NCBI RefSeq assembly: GCF_019977355.1
Contig: NZ_AP024655.1
Location: 2,542,001 to 2,606,000, forward strand
Direction of reading: 5' to 3'
Source: Arthrobacter sp. NicSoilB8
Lineage (GTDB): Bacteria; Actinomycetota; Actinomycetes; Actinomycetales; Micrococcaceae
Length of the DNA: 64,000 nucleotides
A program made the translations under genes and the position numbers. This document shows, piece after piece, positions 55,666 to 64,000 of this stretch. Below the pieces are notes generated by a model. That model was not told the origin of the DNA, did no database searches, and saw only the letters and a list, made by a program, of their open reading frames with translations. Numbering within the stretch: position 1 is the stretch's first letter; each line of letters opens with the position of its first letter.

Positions 55666-56418
55666 TCAGCCGGCCGGCCCAGACTGCGCGGCGTAGGCGG
55701 TGGCCCTGTCGCGTACCTGGTTCACGTACGTTTCGGACTGATTGTAGGAGTAGATGGCGTCAGCCCAGCCTTGTGAGCTCGTGAGGTCACGGCCGTGGGC
55801 GCAAAGGTACGAGGCGGCAGTCAGCGCCGCGTCGTCGATATTAAACGGGTCGGCCTTCCCGTCGCCGTTCCCGTCACGCCCGTAGAGCCGCCACGTGGAG
55901 GGAATGAACTGCATCGGCCCGACGGCGTGGTCCCATTGGGCGTCGCCGTCCAGGGCGCCGGCATCCGTATCAGCGATGGCGGCAAACCCGTCGCCGTCGA
56001 GGCTCGGGCCGACAATCGGCCGGCTCGCCTGGCCGGCGGCGGTCAGGCTCCCTCCGCCGTGAGTTCCGTGGCCGGACTCGACGTAGCCGATGGCTGCCAC
56101 CGTGTTCCAGCCGATCCCGCACGTCGGAGCGGAACTGTCGGCCGCCCCGGCCGCCGCCACATAGGCCTGGAGCGCACGGGCAGGGATGCCGGTCTGCGTT
56201 GCGGCATGGGTGAGCCACTGGGCATCGGTGCTCCGCGTGATGTTCACGGCGGAGGTGATGTTCGCGGGCAGCATGCCGATTTTCGCCTCCGCTCGCGGCG
56301 GTGCGGGCAGCGCCCCGCGGGTCTCGGCGCCGGCCACCCGGAGAGCCCAAAACAAGAATCCGGTGATGACGCAGAATGCGAACAGGCCAAGCACAGCAAG
56401 GCGTTTCACGCGGAGCAT
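55666..56418 (-). CDS. Lytic murein transglycosylase, membrane-anchored
   Basis: 250 residues. A membrane anchor or signal (about 8-30) precedes the catalytic domain (about 60-245) of the MltB/SLT2 type. Catalytic Glu is in AIGYVESGHGTHGGG near residue 113; GPMQFIPSTWRLYG near 165 and DGNGDGKADPFNIDDAALTAASYLC near 180 (across family positions) are typical. It cleaves the glycan strand of peptidoglycan. It may share a transcript with the DUF4193 gene 94 bp upstream. Confidence 0.92.
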   Translation of the reverse strand: MLRVKRLAVLGLFAFCVITGFLFWALRVAGAETRGALPAPPRAEAKIGMLPANITSAVNITRSTDAQWLTHAATQTGIPARALQAYVAAAGAADSSAPTCGIGWNTVAAIGYVESGHGTHGGGSLTAAGQASRPIVGPSLDGDGFAAIADTDAGALDGDAQWDHAVGPMQFIPSTWRLYGRDGNGDGKADPFNIDDAALTAASYLCAHGRDLTSSQGWADAIYSYNQSETYVNQVRDRATAYAAQSGPAG

Positions 56419-56512
56419 GGATTAGTCGGACCCGCCGGGGACGTGTGTGATGCGCTGACCTCGAGTGCTGTGGGATGGCGCTCCGGTGCCGGACACGCGG
56501 GAGGCCACGGTC

Positions 56513-56815
56513 CTAGCCTTCACATTCGGTGCAGTAAGCGTGGCCGTTCTTTTCCCGTGCCAATTGGGAGCGGTGCCGGACCAGGAAACAGGAATAGCAG
56601 ATGAATTCGTCCTGCGCCTGCGGGATGACCTGTACAACGAGTTCCTCGGCGACAAATTCCCCGCCCGGGACGAGCGCATCATCGAAGGCATCAGCTTCAT
56701 CGAGTTCACGGACAACGCTGTGCGCGTCCGGGGCGTTGGCGGATTGCAGCGCCTGCAGGGAATTGTCCTGCGACTCTTTGACGTCGGATCGGACTTCGTC
56801 GTAATCGGTTGCCAC
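56513..56815 (-). CDS. DUF4193-family zinc-ribbon protein
   Basis: About 100 residues. It begins ATDYDEVRSDVKESQDNSL and ends with a four-Cys zinc ribbon CYSC ... CTEC followed by EG, the known layout of this actinobacterial family. The function is unknown. GTG 56815 gives the conserved N-terminus; ATG 56830 would add five residues and has a ribosome site that is too close. Confidence 0.88.
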   Translation of the reverse strand: MATDYDEVRSDVKESQDNSLQALQSANAPDAHSVVRELDEADAFDDALVPGGEFVAEELVVQVIPQAQDEFICYSCFLVRHRSQLAREKNGHAYCTECEG

Positions 56816-57012
56816 TGCGGTGACTCTCATTCCTCATGATTTGTTCTGACGGGAAGCCAACGTACACCATTGCCGCGGGTACCGGCGCATATCCACTGGT
56901 CGGCGTCCTCCGCCGGCTGTCCGTGAACGGCGGCGGCCCGCTGTCATGACCACGTTTTCCGACGCCGCTCTGCCCGGAACGCGACGATACACCTGCCGGA
57001 AAACGGCGCGTA

Positions 57013-57046
57013 GAAGCCCCGGACAGCTAGTGCTGTCCGGGGCTTC
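57013..57046 (-). terminator. Terminator of the sulfonate-type operon
   Basis: Perfect 15-bp arms, GAAGCCCCGGACAGC (57013-57027) and its inverse (57032-57046), with the 4-nt loop TAGT. It lies 31 bp beyond the end of the monooxygenase frame on the minus strand and ends in a TTC/TA-rich edge in that direction. Confidence 0.75.
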
Positions 57047-57076
57047 CCGTCATGTGCAGGGCCGGTGGCAGTCAAT

Positions 57077-58468
57077 TCATCGTTCGGAGACCAGCAGGCC
57101 CCCTCTCCGCGCACCGACCGTGCCGGCCTGGCTGGACCGGGCTGCCCGGCCGAAGGCGTTGGCCGGCCGGGGCAGCCCGTAGTGTTCGCGGAGGGTCCGG
57201 CCGGTGTATTCGCGCCGGAAGAGTCCGCGGTCCCGCAGGATCGGAATGACATGGTCCACGAAGGCATCCAAGCCGGACGGGAGCACCGGCGGCATGATGT
57301 TGAAACCGTCCGCCGCCCCGGCCTCGAACCATTCCTGGATCGCGTCGGCCACCTACTCGGGGGTGCCGGAGAAGGTGCGGTGTCCGCGGCCGCCGCCGAG
57401 CCTGCCGATGAGCTCGCGGACGGTCAGGCGTTCGCGCCGGGCGAGGTCCACGATCAAGGTGTACCGGCTCTTGGCACCTTCGATTTCGTCCTCCGAGGGC
57501 AGGTCCTCCGGCAGCTCTGCGTCCAGGGCCAGCGATTCCGGCGCGACCTTCAGCACCCCGGCGAGCTGCCGTTTGGCGTGCTCGGGGTGGATGAGCGCGT
57601 CGAGTTCCCTCTCCAGCCGCCGGGCTTCGGCCTCGGTGGAACCGATGACCGGAACAATGCCCGGGAGCACCTTGATGGTTTCCGGGTCCCGGCCGGCGGC
57701 AGCGGTTCTCTGCTTCAGGTCGGCGTAGAAGCGCTGCGCGTCGGGCAGGGTCTGCTGGGCGGTGAACACCGCTTCGGCGTAGCGGGCGGCGAAGTCCTTG
57801 CCATCCTCCGAGGACCCGGCCTGGACAATCACGGGGTGACCCTGGGCCGAGCGCGGCACGTCCAACGGCCCCAGGACGCTGAAGTACGTGCCGGCATGGT
57901 TGACCGGGTGCACGCGGCTGCTGTCTCCCCAGATGCCGGCGTCCTTGTCCCCGAGGGGAGCGTCGTCTTCCCAGCTGTCCCAAAGCTTTCTCGCCACGTC
58001 GAGGAATTCCGCGGCCCGCTCGTACCTCCGGGCGTGGGCCGGCTGGTCCTGCAGCGAGAAGTTCCGCGCGGCGGCGTCCCCGGCGGTAGTGACGACGTTC
58101 CAACCGGTCCGGCCGCCGCTGATGTGGTCCACAGAGGCGAACCGCCGGGCCAGGTTATAGGGGTCGTTGTAGGTGGTGGAGGCTGTCGCGATCAACCCGA
58201 TGCGTTCGGTGACAGCGGCGATCGCGGCGAGCAGGACGGTCGGCTCGAGAGTGCCGTAGGGGCGCTGGCCGACGTCGCCGTGCAGCACCGGTGAGTCCGC
58301 GAAGAAGATGGAATCCAACGTTCCGCGCTCCGCCGTCCGGGCCAGCCGCTGGAAGTGGGCGATGTCCGTACCGGCGAAGCTGTCGCTTTCAGGCAGCCGC
58401 CACGAGGCTTCGTGGTGCCCGGTGCTCATGAGGAACGCGTTCAGATGCAGCTGCCGCGCGCCGCTCAC
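57077..58468 (-). pseudogene. NtaA/DmoA-type FMN monooxygenase interrupted by an in-frame TAG
   Basis: Bacterial-luciferase-like flavin monooxygenase of the NtaA/SnaA/DmoA group. The frame runs 371 codons from ATG 58468 (MSGARQLHLNAFLMSTGHHE ... DSIFFADSP, ASVDHISGGRTGWN), meets TAG at 57355-57353 in GTPE-stop-VADAIQ, and continues in the same frame to 57077, where LRDRGLFRREYTG is the usual C-terminus. The full protein would be 463 residues, normal for the family. Homologues normally have Gln at the stop position, so a single CAG-to-TAG change explains it. The start overlaps the TauD gene stop. Confidence 0.85.
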
Positions 58469-59412
58469 AGCCGGACTCCGGCCACGTCTTCGGGCAGAAC
58501 GACCGTCTCGGAATACGTGGAGGAGTCGCCCTGGAGGGAGGTGCTGCTGCGCCCGTCGATGCCCCGCGGGACATCACCGGCGACGGTGACCCGGTTCAGC
58601 TGGCGGGGCTGGCCGTCATAGTTGCCCGGGGCGTAGTGCTGCGTAATGCGGTTGTCGAAGAGCACCAGCTGGTCCGGTTCCCAGTTCACCCGGACCACGT
58701 TCTCCGGGCGCGTGACGTAGGCCTGCAGCAGCCGCAGAATGTCCTTCGATTCGGTGTTGGACAGCCCCACAATGCGCAGCCTCTGGGCGAACCCGCCGAT
58801 GAACAGGCCCCGTTCCCCGGTCAGAGGATGGACCCGGACCACCGGGTGGGCGGTTTCGAACTTAAGCCGGGTGAACTCCGCGCGGCGCTCCTCGGCGTTG
58901 GCGTGTTCCAGGTTTTTCGGCACCGAGTAGTCGTAGTCATTGGTGTGGATGGCCCACAGCGTGTCCGCGAAGTTCCGCAGCTCCTCTGGCAGATCGGCGT
59001 AGGCGCCGGCGGAGGAGGCGATCAGGGTCTCCCCGCCGTAGGCCGGGAGGGTGATGCTGCGCAGGGTGGAGGCCTGCGGCGGGTTCACCACGAACGTGAC
59101 GTCCGTGTGCCAGGTGTTGGCGCTCCCGTTTTCGCTGTCCACCGGCAGGACGGCCGGTTTGCCGTCGACGGACGCCACGGTGGGGTGCGCCTGGGTGAGC
59201 GGGCCAAAACGGCTGGCAAAGCGGACCTGGGCGTCGTCGTCGTGGACGTTGGCGTCCCGGAAAACCAGGGCCTTATGGATATTCAGGGCCTCGCGGATCC
59301 GGGCGACGGTGGCGTCGCTGAGGTCCCCGCCGAGGTCCAGGCCCCGGATCTCGGCGCCGATGCGCGAGCCCAGCTTACGGAATTCGAGTCGGGTTTCGGT
59401 AGTTGTCGGCAT
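58465..59412 (-). CDS. TauD/TfdA-family Fe(II)/2-oxoglutarate dioxygenase
   Basis: 315 residues. The iron motif is HTD in NTWHTDVTFVVNP near residue 103; the second His lies in NRITQHYAPGNYDG near 265, followed by the 2-oxoglutarate-binding Arg in RQLNRVTV. Family members release sulfite from taurine or alkyl sulfonates, or attack alkyl sulfates. The sulfonate-type ABC genes upstream and flavin monooxygenase downstream fit sulfur scavenging. It is coupled by 4 bp to the monooxygenase gene. Confidence 0.92.
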   Translation of the reverse strand: MPTTTETRLEFRKLGSRIGAEIRGLDLGGDLSDATVARIREALNIHKALVFRDANVHDDDAQVRFASRFGPLTQAHPTVASVDGKPAVLPVDSENGSANTWHTDVTFVVNPPQASTLRSITLPAYGGETLIASSAGAYADLPEELRNFADTLWAIHTNDYDYSVPKNLEHANAEERRAEFTRLKFETAHPVVRVHPLTGERGLFIGGFAQRLRIVGLSNTESKDILRLLQAYVTRPENVVRVNWEPDQLVLFDNRITQHYAPGNYDGQPRQLNRVTVAGDVPRGIDGRSSTSLQGDSSTYSETVVLPEDVAGVRL

Positions 59413-59466
59413 GGTCTTGAGTCCTTTGATCTGTGGAGTTGGTTCAACTGGGTTAGTTCAAATGCG

Positions 59467-60372
59467 TCAGGAAGATTGGGACCCGACGGCGGTCCGCCAC
59501 CGGGAGAAGTGCCGTTCGACGGCGACCAGCAGGTAGTTGACCAGCAGGCCGAGCAGCGAGACGGTCAGGATCCCGGCGTACATGTCCGGAATCAGGAAAC
59601 TGGACTGGGCGTTGACGATCAGGTATCCGAGGCCCGCCTTGGCGCCGACCATTTCCGCGGCGATCAGCACCAGGATCGAGGACGTTCCCGCCATCCGGAT
59701 TCCCGTGAAGATGGTCGGCACCGCCGAGGGCAAGATGACCTTCTGGAACAGCCGGAAGTTCGAGAGCCCCAGCGAGCGGGCGGCACGGACGAGCAGCGGA
59801 TCAACGGTCCTGACGCCGGCGATGGTGTTCAGCAGCACGGGGAAGAACGCGGCGTAGGCCACGATGCTGATCTTGGACGTCTCCCCGATCCCCAGCAGGA
59901 GTGTGAAGACCGGCAGCAGGGCCAGGGCGGCCGTGTTCCGGAAGACCTCCAGCAGCGGGTTCAGGAACCGGTCCAGGGACCGGTACCAGGCGACCAGCAG
60001 GCCAAGAGCGACGGCGGTCACGACGGCGATGCCGAAGCCGCTGGCGGAGCGGGTCAGGCTGGCCGCCAGATGGTTCTGCAGCTGGCCCTTGGCGATCAGC
60101 CAGCCCAGGGCCCGCAGGACCTCGTGCAGCGGCGGAAGGAACACCCGGGTCGAGGCCGAGGCGAGGTAGGTGGGCCCGAATTCCCACAACAGCAGGAACA
60201 GCACGATGGCGCCCGACGCCCAGATGCCCCGCCCTGCCTTGCGGGCGCCGGTTTGGACCAGCGAGGCCAGGGGTCTGGCCGCTAAGGGCTGCACGGCCCG
60301 TCCGGTGTCCGCCGGAAAGGGGGCAGCGGCGGCAGGTGCGGGCGCTTCTGTGGTCAGAGTTGGTGTGGTCAT
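59467..60372 (-). CDS. ABC permease, SsuC/TauC type
   Basis: 301 residues; about six membrane helices after a 50-residue cytosolic start. The coupling motif DPLLVRAARSLGLSNFRLFQKVILP is near residue 195, quoted over family positions. It matches permeases for sulfonates, nitrate and taurine. It overlaps the ATPase stop by 1 bp and lies 54 bp before the TauD-like gene. Confidence 0.93.
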   Translation of the reverse strand: MTTPTLTTEAPAPAAAAPFPADTGRAVQPLAARPLASLVQTGARKAGRGIWASGAIVLFLLLWEFGPTYLASASTRVFLPPLHEVLRALGWLIAKGQLQNHLAASLTRSASGFGIAVVTAVALGLLVAWYRSLDRFLNPLLEVFRNTAALALLPVFTLLLGIGETSKISIVAYAAFFPVLLNTIAGVRTVDPLLVRAARSLGLSNFRLFQKVILPSAVPTIFTGIRMAGTSSILVLIAAEMVGAKAGLGYLIVNAQSSFLIPDMYAGILTVSLLGLLVNYLLVAVERHFSRWRTAVGSQSS

Positions 60373-61295
60373 CAGGCTGCCCTTCTTTTAGTGAGCTGGC
60401 CCTTGCTGAGCTGGCCTGCCTCGTCCGGGGCTGAACCGTCCGGCCGGATTTTCGCGTGCCCGGCTTCCTGGGCTTTCCGGACCTCGTCGTGCAGCAGCGA
60501 CCAGACCTTGTGCCGGTGTTCGACGAAGGCGGGGCCGGACCGGACATCCCCTTCACCGCCCCGCTCCCCCAGCTCAATGTCGACGATCTGCTTGAGCCGG
60601 CCCGGGCGGGAGCTCAGGACCGCCACGCGCTGGCCCAGGTACACGGCCTCATCGATGCCGTGGGTGATGAAGATGATGGTCTTGCCGGTGGACCGCCAGA
60701 TACGCAGGAGTTCCTCTTGGAGCTGTTCGCGGGTCTGGGCATCCAGCGCCGCGAACGGCTCGTCCATGAGCAGGATGTCCGGCTCGTACGCGAGGCTCCG
60801 GGCGATCGCCACGCGCTGCTTCATCCCGCCGGAAAGCTCATGCGGGTACCGGTCCTCGAAGCCGGACAGACCGACCAGGTCCAGATAGTCCCGGGCCTTG
60901 TCCGCCCGCTCCTTGCGGCCCAGACGGCGGCCGTCGCTGCCGGGTCCCTCGAGGCCGAAGGCGACGTTGGCGGCTGCGGTGCGCCACGGGAAGAGGGCGT
61001 ACTGCTGGAACACGACGGCGCGGTCGCGGCCGGGACCGGTCACCTCCTTGCCGTCCACGAGCACCTGGCCGGTGTCCGGCCGGGTCAGCCCGGCCAGAAG
61101 ATCCAGGAGGGTGGTCTTGCCGGACCCGCTCGGACCGACCAGGGTGATGAACTCACCCGCGGCAACGTCCAGGGTGATGCCCTCCAGCGCCGTCAGGGTT
61201 GATCCCTCGGGCTGGTCCCTGCCGGGCCGGACAGTGAACTGCTTCCCGACGTTCCGCAGGCTGATTTTCGGCGTCGCACCGGTGCCGCCCGTCAT
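60372..61295 (-). CDS. ABC ATPase, SsuB/TauB type
   Basis: 307 residues. Walker A GPSGSGKTT near residue 52, signature LSGGMKQR near 163, Walker B ILLMDEPFAALD near 183 and the switch His in IIFITHGIDEA near 216 are complete. FQQYALFPWRT near 97 is the usual SsuB/TauB Q-loop. The C-terminal 50 residues are a longer, Lys/Glu-rich tail than in SsuB. ATG 61295 overlaps the binding-protein stop by 4 bp. Confidence 0.93.
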   Translation of the reverse strand: MTGGTGATPKISLRNVGKQFTVRPGRDQPEGSTLTALEGITLDVAAGEFITLVGPSGSGKTTLLDLLAGLTRPDTGQVLVDGKEVTGPGRDRAVVFQQYALFPWRTAAANVAFGLEGPGSDGRRLGRKERADKARDYLDLVGLSGFEDRYPHELSGGMKQRVAIARSLAYEPDILLMDEPFAALDAQTREQLQEELLRIWRSTGKTIIFITHGIDEAVYLGQRVAVLSSRPGRLKQIVDIELGERGGEGDVRSGPAFVEHRHKVWSLLHDEVRKAQEAGHAKIRPDGSAPDEAGQLSKGQLTKRRAA

Positions 61296-62347
61296 GACGC
61301 CGCCCCCTTCAGGAGGCCGTTGAAGTCGTTCGTGTAGTACTTGGACGCGGTGATATCGCCAGTGACGATGCCGGTGTCCTTGAGCCAGTCGGTCCACCTG
61401 CTGAAGTCCTCGTCGCTGATGGCGCCCTTGGACGGGACCCCAACGCTCTTCCAGTACTTCAGGGTCGCGGTACTTTCGGAGCGCTGGCGCTTGTTGATGA
61501 TGTTCGTAAACCGCGCGATCACCTCTTCGCGCGGGGTGCTGCGTTCCCATTCGATGGCCTTGGCCACCCCGGTGGTGAAGATCCTCGTGGTCTCGGGGTT
61601 CTTCTCGATGAAGTCCTTCCGCAGGACCAGCTGGCCTCCGGCGAAGGTTCCGAAGAGTTCGTAGTCGTTGAACAGGGACCGCAGGCCGCCCTTGGCGACA
61701 GCGTTATCCTGTAGCACTCCGCCGAGGGCCCCGACGTCAACCTGTCCGCGGCGGATGGCTTCCTCGGTGTCGTTGGGGGGAACGACGACGAGCTGTACCT
61801 GCTTGATGTCCTCCTGGGTCAGTCCGTTTCTCTTCAGGTAGCTGTTGATCACGGCGTCTGAATGGGCACCCAGGGTGTTGACGGCGATCTTCTTGCCGAT
61901 CAGATCCCGTGGCGTACGGATCGGGCTGTCCTGGGTGACGTAGAAGCCGTTGAACGTCTTGTCGTCCTCGCCGTAGTAGTTGATCACGGCGGTGACCGGG
62001 GCGCCGGCTTCGATGAGCTTCACCACGGCGCCCGAGAAGGCGCCGCCAAAGTCGGTGGCCCCCGTTGCGGCGGATTGGATGCTCGCCGGCCCGCTGATGG
62101 TGTTGCCCACCCAGTTCAGCTTCACGCTGCCGAGGTAGCCGAGGTCCTCGGCGAGTTCGGGCAAAGTGACGCTGTTGGCTGAGCCCTCATAGCGGAGCTC
62201 TGTGACCTCGGGCGTCCCAGCGGTGTTTCCCGCCGGGGACTGGGCGCTCGCAGGGCCGCCGCAACCGGACACCACCAGCGAGACCGCCACGGCGGCAGCC
62301 ATGCCCAAGGCGGAGAAAAGTCCTGCGGGTATGGTTCGGTTTTTCAT
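61292..62347 (-). CDS. ABC sulfonate/nitrate-type binding lipoprotein
   Basis: 351 residues. The signal peptide ends in the lipobox VSGC near residue 29. The mature part is of the NMT1/SsuA group, with PELAEDLGYLGSVKLNWVG, ATDFGGAFSGAVVKLIEAG and KKIAVNTLGAHSDAVINSYL across the two lobes. The ligand is probably an organosulfur compound, judged by the TauD-like and flavin monooxygenase genes; nitrate or thiamine precursors are less likely. First gene of the five-gene operon. Confidence 0.9.
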   Translation of the reverse strand: MKNRTIPAGLFSALGMAAAVAVSLVVSGCGGPASAQSPAGNTAGTPEVTELRYEGSANSVTLPELAEDLGYLGSVKLNWVGNTISGPASIQSAATGATDFGGAFSGAVVKLIEAGAPVTAVINYYGEDDKTFNGFYVTQDSPIRTPRDLIGKKIAVNTLGAHSDAVINSYLKRNGLTQEDIKQVQLVVVPPNDTEEAIRRGQVDVGALGGVLQDNAVAKGGLRSLFNDYELFGTFAGGQLVLRKDFIEKNPETTRIFTTGVAKAIEWERSTPREEVIARFTNIINKRQRSESTATLKYWKSVGVPSKGAISDEDFSRWTDWLKDTGIVTGDITASKYYTNDFNGLLKGAAS

Positions 62348-62747
62348 AGCGGATTCTTTCTGGATTCGAGGGTGCGGACCGGGGCTGCCGGACCGTGTCC
62401 ACCATCAGAACAGAGTTGAATCCGCGCCGGCAGGGCCAGCGACACCCAACTAAACCGCGCGTAACCCGGCGACGAAAACCGCCACGGACGGCAATTTCGA
62501 CGCACGCCGTCGCATCCGGAAGCAGCCCGTAACAGGGCAGACTCACGGGGTTATCTGCGGACGCATCCACACCCGGGCGGACCCGCACTGTGAAGTCGGC
62601 GTGAAGTCACTGTGAAGTCAAAGACGTCACTGTGACATGACGGTGACGCCCGACGGCGGCGCATGACGGGGCGGCCGTCCCGCCGTCGTCGTCCCCGGCT
62701 TGAGAACATTTCCGGCGCCGGTGCCGAATGTTGCGTTCCCGGCGGGG
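62348..62747. other. 400-bp gap upstream of the sulfonate-type operon
   Basis: No gene seen. It holds the operon promoter on the minus strand and a striking direct-repeat block at 62590-62622. The remainder is GC-rich with no other clear signal. Confidence 0.5.
62590..62622. promoter_or_regulatory. Three phased 11-nt direct repeats (regulator box)
   Basis: GTGAAGTC recurs at 62590, 62601 and 62612, exactly every 11 nt; read on the minus strand the units are CTTCACNNNGA. Degenerate units (GACGTCACTGTGACATGACGG) continue to about 62645. Eleven-nt direct repeats with a TTCAC core are the form of PHO boxes bound by PhoP in actinobacteria, but other response regulators bind like this too. Confidence 0.6.
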
Positions 62748-63008
62748 CTACCTTCGGGCGGCGCGGATCAGCAGGCGGCCGCGGAGCCGGTGCAGCTGGG
62801 GCATGATGCCGTAGATGACAATCGGGACCGCGACGGTGGCGAGCACGAAGGTGCGCAGGAGCGGGGGCAGCATCCCCAGCCAGTCGCCAAAGGCAAGGTT
62901 GATGACCGTGAGGGTGGGGAACACGGCCAGCCAGATCATGAGCGCCAGCTGATGCTTGTTCGGGGGTGCGGCCTTGGCGGCCTGCGGTGCGGTGGATTCC
63001 TTGGACAT
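62748..63008 (-). CDS. Small two-helix membrane protein, unknown
   Basis: 86 residues. Two membrane helices (about 22-42 and 52-72) after a Lys/Ala/Pro-rich cytosolic start and before a basic end with RLRGRLLIRAARR. ATG 63008 has AAGGA 7 nt upstream; an in-frame ATG 6 bp earlier lies inside this site. Proteins of this size and layout occur in many bacteria without known function. It follows the flavoprotein gene after 62 bp and may be co-transcribed. Confidence 0.75.
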   Translation of the reverse strand: MSKESTAPQAAKAAPPNKHQLALMIWLAVFPTLTVINLAFGDWLGMLPPLLRTFVLATVAVPIVIYGIMPQLHRLRGRLLIRAARR

Positions 63009-63070
63009 GTGCATTCCTTGAGTAAGTGGTGGATGGCTGAAGATCACGGCAATCGCTCCCGCGGTGAGGG

Positions 63071-64000
63071 TCAGAAGCCCAGGTTGAAGGCCCGGACAGC
63101 GTCCCCGACGTCGCCGTCGACGAGGTCGGCATTGATGGCGATGGCGGCCGCGGAGCCCTCGCCGGCGGCGGTGATCACCTGGGCCCGCGGGTTGGCCAGG
63201 TTGCCGGCCACCCAGAGGCCGCGAACGCTGGTCTGGCCCGTGCTGTCCTTCGCGGGCCACCCGGCCTCGTCGACATCGCAGCCGAGACCGAGGAGGAGGC
63301 GGTTGTTGGGGACGAAACGAGGCGGCACGAACAGCGCGGCGCGGCGGATGGTGCGGCCGTCTGCCATCTCGACACCGCGCAGGTGGTCCTCCTCGACCAG
63401 GATCCGCTGCACCGTTCCCTCGACGATTCCGATGGCGCGGGCGACCAGTTCCGAGCGTTGAACGGCTGTCAGCATTCCGGGTGGGGCGAAGAACACGACG
63501 TCGCTGGCCCACTGGCGGACGATTTGTGCATAGCGGACAGTGTCGGGAGCGCCGCCCAGGACGCCGAGCTGCATGTCCCGCACCTCGTAGCCGTGGCAGT
63601 AGGGACAGTGCAGGACGTCGCGTGCCCACCGGTCCGCAAGACCCGGGATGTCGGGCAGTTCATCGCGCAGTCCGGTGGCCACGAGGAGCCGCCGCGCCAG
63701 GACGCGCTGACCGTCGGCTGTCAGCACCCAGAACCCGGCGGTGCCGCATCGCACAATGTCCGTGACGGAGGTATCGAGGAACTCGCCTCCGTAACCTTTC
63801 ACCTCCCTGCGTCCGGCGGCCAGCAGCTCACCGGGGGGCAGCCCGTCCCGCGACAGGAAGCCTTGCATGTGCCCGGCCGGACCGTTGCGCGGTGTCCCGG
63901 AGTCCACCACGAGAACTGTGCGCCGGGCCCGTGACAACAACAGTGCCGCTGACAGCCCGGCCGCCCCGCCGCCGATTACCACTACGTCATATTTGCTCAT
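63071..64000 (-). CDS. Thioredoxin-reductase-like NAD(P)/FAD oxidoreductase
   Basis: 309 residues. FAD fold DVVVIGGGAAGLSAALLL at the N-terminus, the redox CxxC in HCPYCHGYEV near 132, and WVAGNLANPRAQVITAAGEGSAAA near 270 for FAD binding, across family positions. The NADPH fold is GVLGGAPDTVRYA near 147; it lacks the usual GxGxxA, so the pyridine nucleotide site is altered. Such proteins are ferredoxin-like or diselenide reductases of unknown substrate. The ATG is the last codon of the window, so upstream context is not visible. Confidence 0.9.
   Translation of the reverse strand: MSKYDVVVIGGGAAGLSAALLLSRARRTVLVVDSGTPRNGPAGHMQGFLSRDGLPPGELLAAGRREVKGYGGEFLDTSVTDIVRCGTAGFWVLTADGQRVLARRLLVATGLRDELPDIPGLADRWARDVLHCPYCHGYEVRDMQLGVLGGAPDTVRYAQIVRQWASDVVFFAPPGMLTAVQRSELVARAIGIVEGTVQRILVEEDHLRGVEMADGRTIRRAALFVPPRFVPNNRLLLGLGCDVDEAGWPAKDSTGQTSVRGLWVAGNLANPRAQVITAAGEGSAAAIAINADLVDGDVGDAVRAFNLGF

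Noticed and set aside
58636..60285. Plus-strand open frame of 549 codons over the TauD and permease genes
   Set aside because: It opposes two genes with complete motifs and reads as Gln/Arg/Asp-rich nonsense.
62348..62747. Riboswitch upstream of the sulfonate-type operon
   Set aside because: I found no conserved riboswitch core or matching stem set in the leader near the start codon.

Overview
The window looks like chromosome of a high-GC actinobacterium of the family Micrococcaceae, most likely Arthrobacter or Pseudarthrobacter. The evidence is a complete Pup-proteasome locus, a naturally fused pafB-pafC gene, RbpA, a DUF4193 protein, a mycothiol-type maleylpyruvate isomerase and frequent GTG starts. 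I see no rRNA, tRNA, CRISPR array, intact insertion sequence or phage gene.

Layout. 0-3 kb: 3' part of a HAD phosphatase, an M50 membrane protease and the tRNA m1A58 methyltransferase TrmI. 3.1-18 kb: a long co-directional block with the Pup-proteasome genes (arc, dop, pup, prcB, prcA, pafA), two FKBP prolyl isomerases, pafBC, tatA, tatC and a HelY-like helicase. 18-29 kb: housekeeping and envelope genes (amidohydrolase, polyprenol-phosphate mannosyltransferase, rbpA, an SPFH/NfeD pair, an RlmA-like methyltransferase, an S9 peptidase, peptide deformylase, a lipoprotein). 28.9-32.2 kb: a minus-strand set of type III polyketide synthase, methyltransferase and FAD hydroxylase, probably making a phenolic lipid or quinone. 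32.3-35.8 kb: an AraC regulator, a VOC protein and a UvrA-like ABC protein. 35.9-36.5 kb: two truncated, oppositely oriented gene remnants abut.

36.6-43.1 kb is a complete 3-hydroxybenzoate/gentisate degradation locus. A transporter and 3-hydroxybenzoate 6-hydroxylase lie on the plus strand. Gentisate dioxygenase, maleylpyruvate isomerase and fumarylpyruvate hydrolase lie on the minus strand with an IclR regulator. Two near-identical dyad sites (TTCTGC-N3-TCAGAATTG) stand where IclR operators are expected. 43.3-49.3 kb is a LacI-controlled fructan/sucrose operon: binding protein, two permeases and a GH32 fructosidase without signal peptide; no ATPase gene is present.

49.3-56.8 kb is an accessory stretch with small stress or envelope genes (TspO, PRC-barrel, YeaQ/YmgE-like, lytic transglycosylase) and at least four gene remnants. 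57-62.4 kb is a minus-strand sulfonate-type operon (binding protein, ATPase, permease, TauD-like dioxygenase, flavin monooxygenase). Its last gene carries an in-frame TAG, most simply a Gln-to-stop mutation. The window ends with a small membrane protein and a thioredoxin-reductase-like flavoprotein whose start codon is the last three bases.

Two recurring features cut across the genes. In-frame or intergenic tandem repeats with 15-18 nt units occur in at least eight places, and several long perfect hairpins or palindromes lie between genes.
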